From assembly GCA_033439685.1 (NCBI GenBank), contig JAUEDM010000004.1:3782001-3846000 (forward strand): 64,000 nucleotides of DNA, read 5' to 3'. The stretch is from Apodospora peruviana (taxonomy: Eukaryota; Ascomycota; Sordariomycetes; Sordariales; Lasiosphaeriaceae). Positions 54,955 through 64,000 of the stretch are shown here, in pieces. A program made the translations under genes and the position numbers. The number at the start of each line of letters is the position of its first letter. Within the stretch, counting starts at the first letter, position 1. The notes under the pieces were generated by a model. It made no database searches. It worked only from the letters and a program-made list of their open reading frames with translations, and was not told the DNA's origin.

Positions 54955-56104
54955 TCATTCCGGGTGGCCAGCATACGCGCTTAGGCGGAGCAGTTCGGCG
55001 ACTTCCGTATCCTCATTCAAGCCGATGTTGGGGGCCAGGCGCCTAGCAGCAAGGCCGACTGCATTTGCAGACAGTGCCGTGTGGTTTATGGGACAGTACA
55101 TTGGCTGGGAGTAATGCTCCGGACCGTCGAAAACCTGTTCCACCCGAAATGGGAATGTAAAGGTTCCGTGACCGTGATGGTCGTGGTACCCTGTGACTTT
55201 GCTCCAGTGGACGAAATTCTCTGGGTGTGCCCGCTCGAAGTGTAGGAATTTCCTTGTGGCAAGCATCCGAACCGATGGGACTTTTTTCCCTTCAGCGCGA
55301 TTCGGACTGTGGAACCATGTGAGGTCAAAAAAGAAGGTCTTTGCCATGCAGATTTCAACCTGCTCCACCTCATCGTCCGTCAACTCATATTGAAAGTCTG
55401 TTGTCCTTGAAGCCCAAGCGCGCGTCGAAGGTTAGTTACCGTGCTCTCCATGCGCGTTAGCAAGAACGGGGACACGGAGATCAGAAGTTGTCCGTTCAGA
55501 ATCTTTTATTTGCCAGCATGTCTTCCCTTTCCCATATCGAATAGACGCCAAGTAAGAACCACAGCCCTCCCTTTTTGGCTTGATGCTTTGCCGTGCCGTG
55601 GAATAGGGAGACACAAGTCTTCTTTAGCCAACCAGTCTTCTGTTTCTGCCTGTCTCCCGGATAGTCGGCTGCCTCAACTGATGCCATCCGGTCGGCCTTT
55701 TGGATTAGGTAGGCCGCGGCCAACATGACCATGGTTTCCTGGACGCGGATTGACATGCCCGGGTTCCTGGTATGTGCCAGAAAATATGCCGCCTTGAAAT
55801 CTTCGCACTGGATCAGAAGTTCGTGGACGCATCCAACGAAATTGTTGTCTGGTACCGGGAGACGTGCCTTTTCTTTAACCGCATCGATGCAGCCGAGCAA
55901 GGCCAGCTTATGATGGCAGCTAACATCAAATCCAAGATTCACCGAGAACCTCCAATCTCTTGTTTCCTGACTTGGAGACCACGGCTGAAAGTTCAAGAAC
56001 ACACTTTCCATGGCCCGTTTCTTGGTGCTCTCTGGAACCTTAGGGAAGGTAAGGGTGGTACAGGCCATGTATGAATCTCGCTCCAAGTTCGGCGCATCCT
56101 TCTC
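54955..56104 (-). pseudogene. Unrecognised protein, two coding blocks, probably a gene remnant
   Basis: Two minus-strand blocks have good coding composition. Block one (about 56104-55496) reads SSWSEKDAPNLERDSYMACT, RAMESVFLNFQPWSPSQETR, HELLIQCEDFKAAYFLAHTR, AAYLIQKADRMASVEAADYP and ends IWEREDMLANKRF. Block two (about 55430-54955) reads DFQYELTDDEVEQVEICMAK, TFFFDLTWFHSPNRAEGK and HFERAHPENFVHWSKVTGYH, and ends LRLSAYAGHPE. Block one has no ATG near its 5' end and is preceded by an in-frame TAG. No pair of splice sites joins the two blocks cleanly. They may be exons of one decayed gene. No family recognised. Confidence 0.35.
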
Positions 56105-56150
56105 CGACCATGAGGAGCCCTACGGACTCTATTCAATAAGCCACTTGCAC

Positions 56151-56571
56151 ATTAGGGAGGAAGCTGTGGAAAATTATTCCCCGTCCGGCAGCAGACGCCT
56201 TCATAAAGAAGCTGAAGGAAACGGACAAGGAGATAGAGCATCAGAAGCGACTGTTACTTTACCACGTGCCTATCATTCCGGTATTCAGCACAGGCTGCAC
56301 GCTCGCGGAGGCAGTTAACTACGCAGATGCAGAATGTTCACCACATGACCATGTCGCCTGTCTTTATTCGTGTCCCGATAACCCCATTCCCATCGACCTT
56401 CTGGAGTTCCTTGGTCCTGAGGAGACCCAGCAACGGGTAGAAGATCTGGAACGGGAAGAAGAGGCGAAGAGGCAGCAAGCTAGAAAGCTTCGTCTGGCTG
56501 ATGCGGAACAGTCGAGTAGTCGTGGTGGGAACCGGGAGAGCGAGGAGGACGAAGAGGGCAACATAAGTTGA
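56151..56571 (+). pseudogene. Unrecognised coding fragment, possibly a last exon
   Basis: Just after a CATTAG acceptor-like site at 56145-56150, a frame reads KLWKIIPRPAADAFIKKLKE, HQKRLLLYHVPIIPVFSTGC and PIDLLEFLGPEETQQRVEDL, with a charged helix EREEEAKRQQARKLRLADAE and an acidic tail ending at a stop at 56571. No ATG-started 5' part was found upstream. It abuts the opposite-strand remnant at 54955-56104. The family is unknown; it looks like the C-terminal part of a larger protein. Confidence 0.35.
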
Positions 56572-56789
56572 AGCCTGGGAGACGAGCTTGCGATACGGAA
56601 CAAGGGCACCTGGGATATGGGCTCAGCATGCATGCCAATCCTCTCCCTAGAGCCAGCGGTGCAGAGTATTGAGATGATCGATTACATCTTTACTTAACAC
56701 TTTCCGCCAAAGTGGTCGGCTGCGTAGAGCATGATGAGTCTTTCCAGATGAGGCTCGAATAGTTCCTTCCGGGCGGCTGGCTAGATGGC

Positions 56790-57876
56790 TTGCTGCTGAT
56801 GAAGATACTGCAAATCCTTTGCAGAGGCTCGCGCATCACTGTGCAAGACCTAACCGCTATCGAAACGGGACATCCGACACCCAACCAGCATTTGTTACAA
56901 ACCTACAATGGTCTCGTAGTGCCGGTGCACGTCATTGGCTGCGACCAACTATGGAATTCAGCAACGGAAAACAACTGGGCTGTCCTGGCGGTTAATCGGC
57001 AGAGTGGCAGGTTTACCTCGATTGGTATGGATGAAGAGCATGCCGAGCATTGGAGGACTAAGTTTGAGAGCATGTTAAAGGCTCAGCTCCATCACAGGCT
57101 GACCAGAGATGAGAAACCCGAAAAGGGGATCCGCCGCAGACGGCCGCTTGGCCCGGATGTGCTCAAAAGATATCTGCCATGTCGCCCGACAAGGGATACA
57201 ATCTGGAGGGCTTGTTTCTCCGGGAGTATTTCTCCAATACGCAGAACCGTGAGGCTTTTGCCAAACAGTTGGACAGAGCATTGGCTGCCACTGGGTTTGG
57301 TAGAACTCTGTTCATCCTCGACGGTCTAGATGAAGTTTTCGAGGGATTGGAAGAATGCAGTGAGATGTTTTCATTTCTCCGGTTTCTCTTAGAGCGACCT
57401 AACGTTATCATTACTTCGCGACCGTCCGCAAGACTTCCAGGAGGCTGGCTTCCAGCGCGCTATCTCGAATTGGAAACCCATGGATTCTACGCAGAGCAAG
57501 TGGCGGTGAACATCACATTGGCCTTCGCCGATCTAGTAACTGCTTTCTTCGATCGTTCAGGAGCCTCGCGGTCCAAATGTTCCTCGAAGGTCACGGGCTC
57601 ATCCAGGATATTGTGCGGATTCAAATTCAGCTGGACGCGCTCTGCTTTATCTGGGACGGATGCTTCAGCTCTCACTCTGGTCTTCAGATCATGACAGCCA
57701 TTTACCAATCCAACGAGCATCGCTTGTGGAAGAAGGATGTCTTGCAACTGAAGAAGAAAATGGGTGGGAAACCAGTGACCCCCCCTTCTGATATTCGGGA
57801 TTCTCGTCCGACAGAGATGCTGTTCGAGTGCGTGCAAGCCGTATCTCTCATCTCGACTGCTCTTTTGGGACTTTAA
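56790..57876 (+). pseudogene. NACHT-type NTPase (STAND) remnant, frameshifted
   Basis: Successive frames hold pieces of a fungal NACHT protein. First QLDRALAATGFGRTLFILDG with LDEVFEG (Walker B-like FILDGLDE) and FLRFLLERPNVIITSRPSAR (the ITSRP sensor). Then, after a shift near 57550-57580, FLEGHGLIQDIVRIQIQLDA, LCFIWDGCF, MTAIYQSNEHRLWKKDVLQL and LFECVQAVSLISTALLGL, ending at a TAA at 57874-57876. This last arrangement (L-I-Q-x-L-V-R-I-P-I-Q-L-D-A-L-C) is typical of NACHT-ankyrin proteins. The P-loop is not found. Upstream sequence (NNWAVLAVNRQSGRFTSIGM) belongs to an unidentified N-terminal part. NACHT proteins mediate fungal non-self recognition; this copy is dead. Confidence 0.65.
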
Positions 57877-58045
57877 ATTGCAGAACTGCCGATTCCCAAA
57901 GAGGCTTGGCGCCGACGAGTGATGACACCCATAAGTCCGTGCGCCCACCCCACAAACGCGTACCACGGCGCGAGCCATCATGACTTCCAGCGAGGTGAAC
58001 AAGCACTCGATGCGTGTACATCAGTCGTTGGAGCCCAATTCCCAA

Positions 58046-58059
58046 CCCCCCCCCCCCCC
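58046..58059. repeat. Homopolymer of 14 C residues upstream of the RecQ gene
   Basis: An uninterrupted run of cytosines about 50 bp before the RecQ start codon, probably in its leader or core promoter. Such runs vary in length and are error-prone in sequencing. Confidence 0.9.
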
Positions 58060-58106
58060 TCAAACCTGACTGACCCGGGCGACCCCTCGCGAATGCCCCG
58101 CGTACA

Positions 58107-61100
58107 ATGGCATCCGATTCCGGAGCCCCGAACGACACGTCCGCAGCTGGAATTGAGCACATGCCAACAACTACCGCCATCACCAACAAAACTCCACGAC
58201 GACCCATCTCCTCCTCGAAATCAAGCGCCTCAGAAACACAGCGGAGCTTTGATATTGCTCAGGATGTATCCGTTGGGCCAATGAACTGTGCCATTCGAGA
58301 GTCCTCGTCACGCGGCGTCAGCCAGCAGGCAGGCAACACCGTCGAACTTATCGGCGTTGAGAGCGCGATCGTTCACAGGGTGGAAGGAATAGCGATGCAA
58401 GCACTTTTTCAAGTGGAGGAACTGGCGAAAAGAGAGGAGGAACGAGCCAATCGATTGGAAGAGCTTGCTAGAGCTCAACAGGACATGCTGAAGAACCTCC
58501 AACAAGCACTCTGCGAAGCAAAGGCGGAACTCCAACATGTCAAGTCCGAGCTTCAGCTTTCCCACGCCAATACTAAGGATGAGCTCCATTTTCTTAGGTC
58601 AAAAGTCCATGCAGTGAAGGAATCTGTTGACAAATCGGTGATGGGACGACAGACAAGATCGTATGCGAGCGCCGCAGCCGTCCCCAATACTACTGTCACC
58701 AATCCGAACTCGCGACACTTTGTCCCGGCAGCCAGATCTCCCCCCTTGTCATTCAATGACATACGACCCAACTCGGTAGTCCCAGGGAGCTTTCCACCCC
58801 TGAAAGACCAAGGACCACCGTACCCAGCCATCGAAGTGGATTTAACTGGAACCGACATTGCGGAAGATTGTCCCGCAGAAATTCGAAAAACTCCCGACCG
58901 CACTTATGAGAATCACAAGAGCACCAGCTCAATGGTATGCCGTGGGCTGAAGTCACTACCATCTTCAGTAGCTCCTCGGAAATCGGCCCGGCTATCAATC
59001 GTCCTTCAAAGTGACTCGGTCGCGGTTAGTGGCCATCGGGATGCGCCTCCCCACAATGACGCGTGCGACGACGTCCAAGTTGTCTTCCGTGACGACTCTC
59101 CGGGTCAGAACTATCCCACGCCTGCTATCAAGCCGCCCTTTTACGGAGATATCCCAGAAAAGACGCAGAGGTCTCATTCTTTCGACTCTCTTAGCGACTT
59201 CAGCGATGACACCGATATGGTTCAATTCATGGATGATTTTGAACGGCAGCAACAGCCTGGGTGGGATACAGACAAGCGATCGGTCCGAGCCGTTTTGGCA
59301 GAAAGGGCGTGTAATTCTGCTCCGGAAATGGCAAGGGGTACTGTCAAAAGAATGCGATCTCCACCGAATACATTTGCAGCCCCGGAATTGACGAGCCGAC
59401 CATGGTCTAAAGATGTTCAGATAGCACTGAAAAGCACATTCCGGATGTCCGGGTTTCGCCAGAATCAACTGGAAGCCATTAGCGCTATATTGGACGGTAA
59501 AGACGCGTTCGTTTTGATGCCGACAGGTGGTGGGAAGTCGTTGTGTTACCAGCTTCCGGCTGTAATCAACACAGGGAAAACACATGGAGTCACTATTGTT
59601 GTCTGCCCTCTCCTCAGCCTGATGCAGGACCAGGTCGACCATCTGCGAGCTCTAAACATCAGGGCAGATGCGTTTAACAGTGAGATGTCGACAGTATCTC
59701 GGAACCATATTCTGGGATTTTTCGAAAAGCCTCATCCTGAGCAATTTATCCAGCTGCTCTACGTTACCCCAGAGATGGTCAATAAAAGTGAGACTTTCCG
59801 CAACGGTCTTTCAGCGCTCTTCGAAAGGGGCAAACTTGCCAGAATCATTATCGACGAAGCGCATTGCGTCAGCCAATGGGGCCACGACTTCAGACCGGAC
59901 TACAAGATGCTCGGCGAGGTTCGTCGCCAATATCCCAACGTCCCTATTATGGCTTTGACGGCGACTGCGACTCCGAATGTCATTGTAGACATTAAGCACA
60001 ATCTGAGTATCGACGCTTGCCGAGTCTTCTCTCAAAGTTTTAACCGACCTAATCTGTATTATGAGGTTCGACAGAAAGAGAAAGGTGTTGTAAATAGTAT
60101 TGGGGACTTAATCAACTCCCGGTATGACGGACAAACAGGCATTGTCTACACACTTTCGAGGAAGTCTGCTGAGGAAATTGCACAAAAACTACGTGAACAG
60201 TTCGGAATCTTAGCCCACCACTACCATGCTCTCATGGAGAGCGTGGACAAGGCTCGGGTTCAGAGAAACTGGCAGCAAGGGATCCTCAAGGTTGTGGTTG
60301 CCACCATTGCCTTTGGCATGGGAATTGACAAGGCGGATGTACGTTTTGTCATCCACTATTATCTTCCCAAGAGCCTTGAAGGCTACTACCAGGAGACCGG
60401 TCGTGCAGGACGGGACGGTCAGCAGTCGGATTGCTACCTGTATTTCAGCTATGGGGATATTAAGAGCTTAAGAAACCTCATCGCTGAAGGGGACGGGAGC
60501 GAAGAACAGAAGGGTCGACAACGAGGGATGCTCAATCGAGTTGTTCACTTTTGCGAGAACAAGCGGGACTGTCGTAGGGTCGAGATTCTGCAGTACTTCG
60601 GAGAGAGGTTTGACAAGATCGACTGTCAGCGAACTTGTGATAATTGCAAGGCTGGTGGCAGATTTGTCCTTAGAGACTACACTAAGTTCGCTGTTGCGGC
60701 GCTCCAGCTCATTAAGGCCAATCGGCGTATGACCATGGCACAATGCGCGGGTGTCCTGCTGGGGAAGAAGCCATCCAACAATCGCTTGGTGAGGCAGCAC
60801 TATGGCGTGGCAAAGGAACTGAAGCCGACCGAAGTCCATATGATGATATACAAGCTCCTGGCGGAGGATGCATTGGATGAGGATAATCGGATCAACCGTG
60901 TGGGAATTGCTATCCAGTACTTCACCGTAAGTCCGCTCCGGGTCAACATATACTGTGTGACTTAATTGACACAAGAATCTCAGGTCGGCCGCGAAGCCAA
61001 AGATTTCGTTTTAGGAAAGCGCAAGCTGCAACTCGTCAGCAGCGCTGGTGGCGAGACTGTGAAAGTTCCATCTGCGATGCACAGCGCCAATAGGAAACGA

Positions 61101-61496
61101 AATAATGAGGCCTCCTTACCGGGTCAAAGCGATGAGGGAAACAATGCCGAATCCCTAGTGTCCAACAACTTCGCCATTCTCAGCGGTGGTTCAGGCGGTT
61201 CGGACGGCTTTATGCCGAGGAAGCACCAAAAGCTGGAACGGCCAGTCTCCAAAGAGCTAGGCGGCTCGGTCCCCGATATCGATGTCAATCACATGAACAA
61301 GCTCGGGTTCAGGTTTTCCCCCTTAGTCAAGAGTGCCTACAATCAGTACTGCGACAAGTTGCGCGGCCAAGATTCTAAGGGTAATGTCATTAGCCGAAGC
61401 TCTTATGAGGTTATCGACCTCGACAACCGCGACGTAGATAGTCTCCTACCAGGTAAATGCGAGGAGCCACTCGAGACATCTAAATACTTCCGTTGA
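58107..61496 (+). CDS. RecQ-family DNA helicase, with N-terminal coiled coil and no visible HRDC domain
   Basis: Two exons, 58107-60926 and 60984-61496, with a 57-nt intron (GTAAGT donor). They sum to 3,333 nt, giving 1,110 residues. The start ATG (ACAATGGCATCC) is the first in frame. Residues 90-175 form a charged coiled coil (ELAKREEERANRLEELARAQ onward), followed by SYASAAAV and a disordered linker. The helicase core starts near residue 440: FRQNQLEAISAILDGKDAFV, motif I PTGGGKSLCYQLP, motif II IIIDEAHCVSQWGHDFRPDY, motif III ALTATATP, and VVVATIAFGMGIDKADVRFV to YYQETGRAGRDGQQSDCYLY (V-VI). The RQC zinc site (HFCENKRDCRR, CQRTCDNCKAG) and winged helix follow. The last 170 residues are unrecognised; the usual HRDC is not evident. 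Sgs1/BLM-like 3'-5' helicases act in recombination and, in some fungi, occur as subtelomeric families. Confidence 0.93.
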
Positions 61497-61552
61497 TGAC
61501 AGCATTGGCTCATCGTCTGATGTATATGCTCTATTTACCTAGCCACTAACAC

Positions 61553-62450
61553 AGCCAATTAACTTCATTAAGGCATCGCGCTTGCTAAATCCAGTCGCGG
61601 CAGATTTAGCACGACATTTAATCAATTTCGTAACTCAAGTACAGAGTGCTGAAGACCGAAGTACTTTTGCGGCTGAGACTATTACATCATCCTTCCTCCT
61701 AGATCATTTATCCTTCAGGGATGCATGGTACGTCGAAGCGTTCTTGCGGACACAATGACACTGACGCTCCATTAATTAGCCTTTAAACCGAGTGACGTTT
61801 TCCATACGTTATATAGGGATACGTGTGCAAATGTAGCGCGACGAACTGCTCAGATCGACCGCCCCGATGGACACCTTCTGCCAAGCGCATTTGTTAGCCT
61901 AATTCTAAAGAATATAAACTCACTTTCCAAAGAGTATTTCGTAGGAAAAACTACGGCGGAAATTCACCTAGGAACTTTGCAGAAGTACGCATCAAAATGG
62001 GCGGAATTAAGGAGTGAGAAGACTTGCTTTGCCTGCCTCAGGAGGGTACCGCAGTTCGGCACAGAATGCAGGCACCGCATCTGCGAGATGTGCATTAAGG
62101 TTTTTGGCGAAACTAATAATGGCCCATGGTTGTTCACGGCCAACGCTTGCTTTCTATGTCAAGTTGAATCACAGATTATGGTGCATATCCATGCCCCTAC
62201 TACAGGTATTGGCATCCTGTGTATTGACGGTGGAGGCATCCGAGGTATCATTCCTAGGACGATCCTGGAGCTCCTGGAAGAGCAAATTGGCCTGCCAATT
62301 CCTATACAAGAGCATTTCAAGTTAGCTTTAGGCATCAGTGCAGGTAAGTTAACTATAATATCTCAGAGAAGTAGTAATATTACCTATGTAATAGATGAGC
62401 GGCTAATATATATAACGTTAGTCTCTTTTCAGTTCTACCATGTTCAGCGA
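61553..62450 (+). pseudogene. Patatin-like phospholipase gene with RING-like N-terminus, truncated
   Basis: The first block after a CACTAACACAG acceptor-like site reads PINFIKASRLLNPVAADLAR and FAAETITSSFLLDHLSFRDA. A 69-nt interval (GTACGT...CCGAG) can splice it in phase to DVFHTLYRDTCANVARRTAQ. The downstream block holds a cysteine-rich module (EKTCFACLRRVPQFGTECRH, RICEMCIKVF, ANACFLCQ) and the start of a patatin domain (GIGILCIDGGGIRGIIPRTI, with EEQIGLPIPIQEHFKLALGI). Coding stops at SAG, the beginning of the nucleophile elbow (normally GxSSGG), exactly where a GTAAGT donor stands. No continuing exon follows, and unrelated proline-rich sequence begins within about 100 bp. No start codon exon was found. 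Intact relatives are large proteins of unknown role in fungal accessory genomes. Confidence 0.65.
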
Positions 62451-62762
62451 TTCTAATAACAATTCGTATGTAGCCTTGTATTTTGGAATCACTCTCCCGC
62501 TCTTACTGGCCACTCTTCTTCTCCTTATTCTCCTCGAGAAGGGCTTGCCTTTCGGGGCCCTAGTTGAGCCGTTTGGCGTAGGATCTGGTGCGGGAGCCAG
62601 TTCGGGATCCAGTGGAGGAGCTGGTGCCGGAGTCGGCGCAGGATCCGGTGGAGGAGTCGGTGCGGGAGTTGGCGCGGGATCCGGTGGAAGTGGTGGTGCG
62701 GGAGCTGACGGATTCGACTTCTTGTCATTTCCGTTCGTACCCGTATTTCCGTTACTGTCCAT
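62418..62762 (-). CDS. Possible proline/alanine-rich repeat protein
   Basis: From the ATG at 62762 the minus strand encodes 114 residues: MDSNGNTGTNGNDKKSNPSA, then about 40 residues of Pro-Ala-Pro-Thr/Asp repeats, then a basic segment (KPFSRRIRRRRVASKSGR) and a helical tail ELLLESLNMVELKRD. The frame is open upstream (YHFKLVRLLWQ), so exons may be missing. The composition could come from a minisatellite alone. No family recognised, no signal peptide. Low confidence that it is expressed. Confidence 0.25.
   Translation of the reverse strand: MDSNGNTGTNGNDKKSNPSAPAPPLPPDPAPTPAPTPPPDPAPTPAPAPPLDPELAPAPDPTPNGSTRAPKGKPFSRRIRRRRVASKSGRVIPKYKATYELLLESLNMVELKRD
62578..62707. repeat. GC-rich minisatellite, degenerate 12-15 bp units
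   Basis: Imperfect tandem units built on GGATCCGGTGGAGGAG and GTCGGTGCGGGAG-like words. They encode Gly/Ala/Ser repeats on the plus strand and Pro/Ala/Asp repeats on the minus strand. The unit structure is degenerate, so exact boundaries are approximate. Confidence 0.75.
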
Positions 62763-64000
62763 GGTTTGCCAAAGCAGCCGTACGAGTTTGAAGTGATAAC
62801 CTTGCACCCACGTTTTGTATACAAGATCTCGAAGTAATGCTCCTGAATAGGTCCAGTTGTGTCAGTCGCCACCGTCTAAGAAATCCCTTAGAGGGTTCTC
62901 TCACCTAAAGGATGAGGATGATACAAGCTGTTGGCGTCAGCCTGTCGGTATCTGTAGCGTGTGTCCAGAGGCGAAACCGCAATAGCTTCTCACTATAGTG
63001 TTAGGCAGGCCTACTAATTATGCTAGTCTTGATTCTGTAGAAGTACTAGAGCATTGGACACCGTTTAGCTGGGTAGTCTCTTACAAAGAGCAAGACGTAG
63101 AGCTGCTTGGAGAGCCGATGAAGATAGAATTGCGTCAATGAGGAATGAGCGTGTCCGGGTAGCTAGACACTGGACGCGCGGTGTTTTGTTCTAGGAACTC
63201 GTGTGTCCGAGGCCGATCGGTGTTGACTAAGCTTAGTGGCTAGGTGAGATTGTTGACTGCGAGGTGTTCTTGGGCGGCAAAGATACTATGGGAGTACGCT
63301 GGGTCGGTCCGTGGAGGTAGCATGTCAGTCCTCGTTCTGTGAGATTCCAGGACACCAGCCGCCATCCTGTTGCGGAGTCTTCTTACGTAGGATCAATATG
63401 CGGTGGTTCTGGATGGAAGATGAGGAGATTATTTGCTTGACAGTCTCCAGAGAAGCATGTGCAGAAGTCTAAATCTTAATATCGACTTGATTAGTACACT
63501 CATAGATGCATAAGAGAATACCTGGCAAAGTTCTTATGGCAGTATTGATGGTGTGTTCTCAGGGGAAGATGGGCACTTTTATACTTGTCGGCCGGCGTGT
63601 TCGGATCCAGGCAGGCAATGAAGTCCTGTGAGCCTGTATAAGCTAGGAGTACTCGCGCCAGAGATGAATGCCGTATTTACTCCGTTAGTGTCAGTCTCTT
63701 CACAGACACACCTTCTTTCCTCTTCCTCTTGCAGCCGGTCATGCAGTCCAGCTAGCATATTTACGTCCGGAATATATAAGAGAGGTCATATGGTAGTTAG
63801 ATATCTGGCGCTTGTCCAGTTCTTAACTAGTTTTCGAGATTCTGTTATCTTATAGCTGAAGGTTCTGTATTTATTTGCTCGGTTGTTTGTTTTCTTCGCT
63901 ATCTTTCGTGCAATGGGTTTGTGATCTCATTCTTCAAGAAGTAAGAGAGTCCGGCATCATTAATCCGTAAACTAAATGCGAACCCCTTGGAGCCAGCCCC
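62763..64000. other. Right-end accessory sequence, no supported gene
   Basis: About 1.2 kb of sequence without a recognisable gene. On the minus strand a TATA-like AAGTATAAAAGTG occurs near 63576-63588, and an ATG-led 42-codon frame (MAAGVLESHRTRTDMLPPRT...) begins near 63371, but neither is convincing. Open frames on the plus strand near 63628-63855 show no coding character. No telomeric repeat is visible at the window end. Confidence 0.4.

Noticed and set aside
61450..61552. Possible intron from the end of RecQ (CTACCAG/GTAAATG) to the CACTAACACAG site at 61542-61552, which would fuse RecQ to the patatin-like block
   Set aside because: The phase gives an immediate stop after splicing, so it does not join the two coding regions; the unspliced RecQ stop at 61494-61496 is kept.
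1..64000. tRNA, rRNA, telomere repeats and centromeric arrays
   Set aside because: Scanned by eye for B-box-like GGTTCRANYCC with a matching A box, TTAGGG runs and long satellite arrays; none convincing. A covariance-model search (tRNAscan-SE, Infernal) was not possible here.

Overview
The window is nuclear DNA of a filamentous ascomycete, most likely a Sordariomycete (Sordariales-like). Support: short GT-AG introns of 47-71 nt with CTRAY branch sites, GC-rich third codon positions in the housekeeping genes, HET and NACHT genes, PTH11/Fung_rhodopsin-type receptors, a divergent PLP-synthase gene pair, and C-to-T nonsense changes in CpA context of the kind left by RIP. The species cannot be named from the sequence alone.

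Layout. 1-5.2 kb is accessory: an uncharacterised pseudogene cut by the left edge, a broken HET gene and an intact HET-like gene. 5.7-34.0 kb is a conserved core: both subunits of pyridoxal-phosphate synthase (SNO1 and SNZ1, divergent), a rhodopsin-fold membrane protein, RNA polymerase III subunit C37/RPC5, the decapping activator PAT1, a GT15 mannosyltransferase, mitochondrial ribosomal protein S12, a mitochondrial acyl-CoA dehydrogenase, protein kinase C (PKC1) and the mitochondrial inner-membrane protein SHE9/MDM33. For these I worked out exon-intron structures whose summed exon lengths are exact multiples of three.

35-43 kb carries small, lineage-specific genes. Two of them are split over short exons and invisible to single-ORF inspection: a 76-residue secreted protein and a 161-residue protein with 12 cysteines and a GC-AG intron. 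A secreted subtilisin-like protease follows. 44-64 kb is strongly accessory and decayed: a RACK1 relic, relics of a polyketide synthase, an NmrA-like protein and SAM methyltransferases, a frameshifted HNH gene, a 229-bp MITE, an intact NmrA-like gene, an internally deleted Fot1/pogo transposon, a NACHT relic, an intact RecQ helicase and a truncated patatin-like gene.

A MITE family (copies at 9.9 and 50.9 kb, opposite orientation, both bounded by TA) links the two halves. No rRNA, tRNA or CRISPR was recognised. The findings I consider newest are the MITE family, the two hidden small secreted-protein genes, the tandemly amplified terminus of the Fot1-like element, and the shuffled remains of a secondary-metabolite-type locus between 44.9 and 52.9 kb.
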